This document shows, in pieces, positions 63,301-64,000 of a DNA stretch of 64,000 nucleotides (position 1 is its first letter; every line of letters starts with the position of its first letter). Where the stretch lies: NCBI RefSeq assembly GCF_049680855.1, contig NZ_JBMPGS010000004.1, positions 186,001 to 250,000 on the forward strand. Reading direction: 5' to 3'. Source of the stretch: Salinimicrobium sp049680855. GTDB lineage: Bacteria > Bacteroidota > Bacteroidia > Flavobacteriales > Flavobacteriaceae. The notes beneath the pieces are model-generated. The model made no database searches and was not told where the DNA came from. It was given only the letters and a program-made list of their open reading frames with translations. The translations under genes were made by a program, and so were the position numbers.

Positions 63301-64000
63301 TTAACTTACAGCTATTGGAATGATGCTGCAGCTACATCAAGTATAAATAATCCAGCAGCAGTAGGATTGGGAACTTATTATATTAAAGGAACTTCTGCTG
63401 CGGGCTGCTCGTTGATAAAAGAAGTTGTAGTAGATCAAATACAACCCCAATTGATAAATATTGAAGAAGCACCCGCGGAAATTTGTAGTGGTGAAGTTTT
63501 CAACTTTTTACCGGAAAGCAATCTGGAAGACACAAGTATTAGCTGGTCCAGAGCAGCGGTTGGAGAAAACTCTGCAACTACATCTTCAGAGAGAAGTAAT
63601 GTGAATCCCAACGAATCTTTGGTAAATACCTCAGGAGCAGCATTAACGGCCACTTATATTTTTTCATTAGAAAATAATGGCTGCACCAGCACTTTCCCAG
63701 TTGAAGTAGAGATTTTACCAGCACCACAATTGATTGAGGAGCCAATAGATGACATTTGTAATGGTAGCAGTATAAACTATAATCCAAAAAGTTCTCTTAG
63801 CAATTCAACCGTTACATGGCGCAGAAATGCATTTGAAGGAAATCCTGCTTCTTCAGGTTCCGGAGCTATAGATGAAGTTCTTTATAATGACTCCGGAATA
63901 GAAATAGGAGTTACTTATTTCATCACCATCACTTCAGCAAAAGGGTGTGCAGTTGAAGAAAGTATTAGTTTCTCTTTACTATCTGGCCCAAAGGTAACAG
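60319..64000 (+). CDS. Large secreted HYR/PKD-like repeat protein (3' end outside window)
   Basis: The frame runs from the ATG at 60319 to the window edge without a stop (1227 codons). A signal peptide (SLLFIGFLMMLTSALAS) leads to five near-identical HYR modules of 91 residues (60511-61875). Each has DPKITLGNDIS, CTASIN(I/V)PDASFSDNCSG, and TINYTVTDAANNTTTGSL. A divergent sixth HYR-like unit follows (WSCGKTIPTPVAQDNCSGEI), then at least six Cys-containing PKD/Ig-like modules from about 62100 on. It is probably an adhesin exported by T9SS; a type B sorting tail and a PorP/SprF gene may lie beyond the window. Confidence 0.88.
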   Translation, partial: MRKKTTSLLFIGFLMMLTSALASYWEEPAEKPVIFPSPKQEQLSWNESPFGIFALGVADCDNDTEDPKITLGNDISESTDTGQCTASINIPDASFSDNCSGETLKWVMSGATTGNGNGQVGNKVFNIGTTTINYTVTDAANNTTTGSLYVVVEDNEDPKITLGNDISKSTDTGKCTASINVPDASFSDNCSGETLKWAMSGATTGNGNGQVGNKVFNIGTTTINYTVTDAANNTTTGSLYVVVEDNEDPKITLGNDISESTDTGKCTASINIPDASFSDNCSGENLKWVMSGATTENGNGQVGTKTFNIGTTTINYTVTDAANNTTTGSLDVVIEDNEDPKITLGNDISETTDTGQCTASINVPDASFSDNCSGETLKWAMSGATTGNGNGQVGNKVFNIGTTTINYTVTDAANNTTTGSLYVVVEDNEDPKITLGNDISESTDTGQCTASINIPDASFSDNCSGETLKWVMSGATTGNGNGQVGTKTFNIGTTTITYTVTDAANNTTTGSLDVVVEDNEAPVPPVLSPITDWSCGKTIPTPVAQDNCSGEIEGVTEKVVFDSPGEYIITWTFTDISNRKNTSTAEQVIIVPEPTVDVPAIDGTAFCNTESIPAITFTGNGLENKHYEWSYKDANNNSIDIGIPSSGTGNIAAFTAKNITNEPITAEFTVIPFGNDCEGSPQRFSITINPTPTITKPADIVVCDGEIVPEIKFPGVSVSGSRRDWTNDNTVIGLAESGRGKIVSFTASNDTNQSIFATITVTPTANNCTGISETFQIEVKPKPTVTAPEDQVYCNGVNTKAITLDGSPTGVKYNITGGASIGLSNKTGVTEIPSFTPVNNTSNPVSTSITITPTANGCMGEPVNFSVVVNPTPNVSISPSSQQLCSGETTNLSLSGGIDGSTFNWTVSEISPAGSVSGAANGNGNKIEQTLTNSTSSPATVKYKVTPLANECSGTPITVAVTVHPTPELNFTIPSCSPSVDLTAPEIKDGSTTGLTYSYWNDAAATSSINNPAAVGLGTYYIKGTSAAGCSLIKEVVVDQIQPQLINIEEAPAEICSGEVFNFLPESNLEDTSISWSRAAVGENSATTSSERSNVNPNESLVNTSGAALTATYIFSLENNGCTSTFPVEVEILPAPQLIEEPIDDICNGSSINYNPKSSLSNSTVTWRRNAFEGNPASSGSGAIDEVLYNDSGIEIGVTYFITITSAKGCAVEESISFSLLSGPKVT
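60511..61875 (+). repeat. Five tandem 273-bp repeats encoding HYR modules
   Basis: Repeat starts are at 60511, 60784, 61057, 61330 and 61603, each beginning GAAGATCCAAAAAT. Length is constant at 273 bp (91 codons) with high identity. Units 2 and 4 match each other best (NVPDAS, KWAM, GNKVFN). Units 3 and 5 also match each other (NIPDAS, KWVM, GTKTFN), so a two-unit 546-bp block was duplicated. Confidence 0.93.

Overview
The window is a stretch of chromosome from a marine-type member of the Bacteroidota, most likely a flavobacterium of the Gramella/Salegentibacter/Zunongwangia group. The reasons are T9SS parts and cargo (PorP/SprF, the DUF5103 plug protein, type A and type B sorting tails), an Nqr sodium pump, DUF-type families typical of Flavobacteriia, Rho with a long disordered insert, and promoters carrying the TAnnTTTG box in place of a sigma70-type -10. 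The genus is inference; the phylum and class are well supported. No phage, insertion sequence, CRISPR array or rRNA operon was seen.

Layout. 1-2507: the tail of a T9SS type B cargo protein, its PorP/SprF partner and a lipoprotein, followed by tRNA-Arg. 2819-9871: a sulfur/persulfide island with a paired YeeE/YedE thiosulfate-type transporter, a single-domain rhodanese, a CstB-like persulfide dioxygenase-rhodanese fusion and a TauE/SafE exporter. It also holds a racemase, an OBAP-family lipoprotein, a frameshifted DUF2892-type membrane gene and an MFS remnant. Four promoters in this island carry the same GTAAC-N4-GTTAC-type operator exactly 22 bp upstream of a TAnnTTTG box, so the island looks like one Crp/Fnr-type regulon whose regulator lies elsewhere. 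10295-18907: a one-directional cluster encoding a soluble hybrid histidine kinase, an Hpt protein, a response regulator, a HEAT-like membrane protein, a processive GT2 glycosyltransferase, a LytTR regulator and a STAS protein. This is probably a phosphorelay controlling exopolysaccharide synthesis.

19205-41945 is mainly housekeeping: RluA-type synthase, ClpS, PrmA, TpiA, FolP, CdaA, an ABC exporter, TruA, Rho, tRNA-Gly, a ClpP-like protease, two convergent L,D-transpeptidases, GpmI and methionine aminopeptidase with an HNH/NUMOD4-like gene downstream. 41946-49452 holds apbE, a small conserved gene and nqrA-F on the minus strand; ApbE would flavinylate NqrB and NqrC. 49615-57311 has the T9SS plug-domain protein, DUF3667, ApaG, a ScyD/ScyE-like lipoprotein, an NRDE protein and PruA. 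57611-64000 has two secreted adhesin-like proteins: an 811-residue PKD-like array and the start of a much larger protein with five near-identical 273-bp HYR repeats. That second gene runs off the window.

A short palindrome (consensus near TCAAAAATGnCATTTTTGA) recurs at eight or more intergenic sites, nearly always 3' of a gene or between convergent genes. It is not explained by any single gene.
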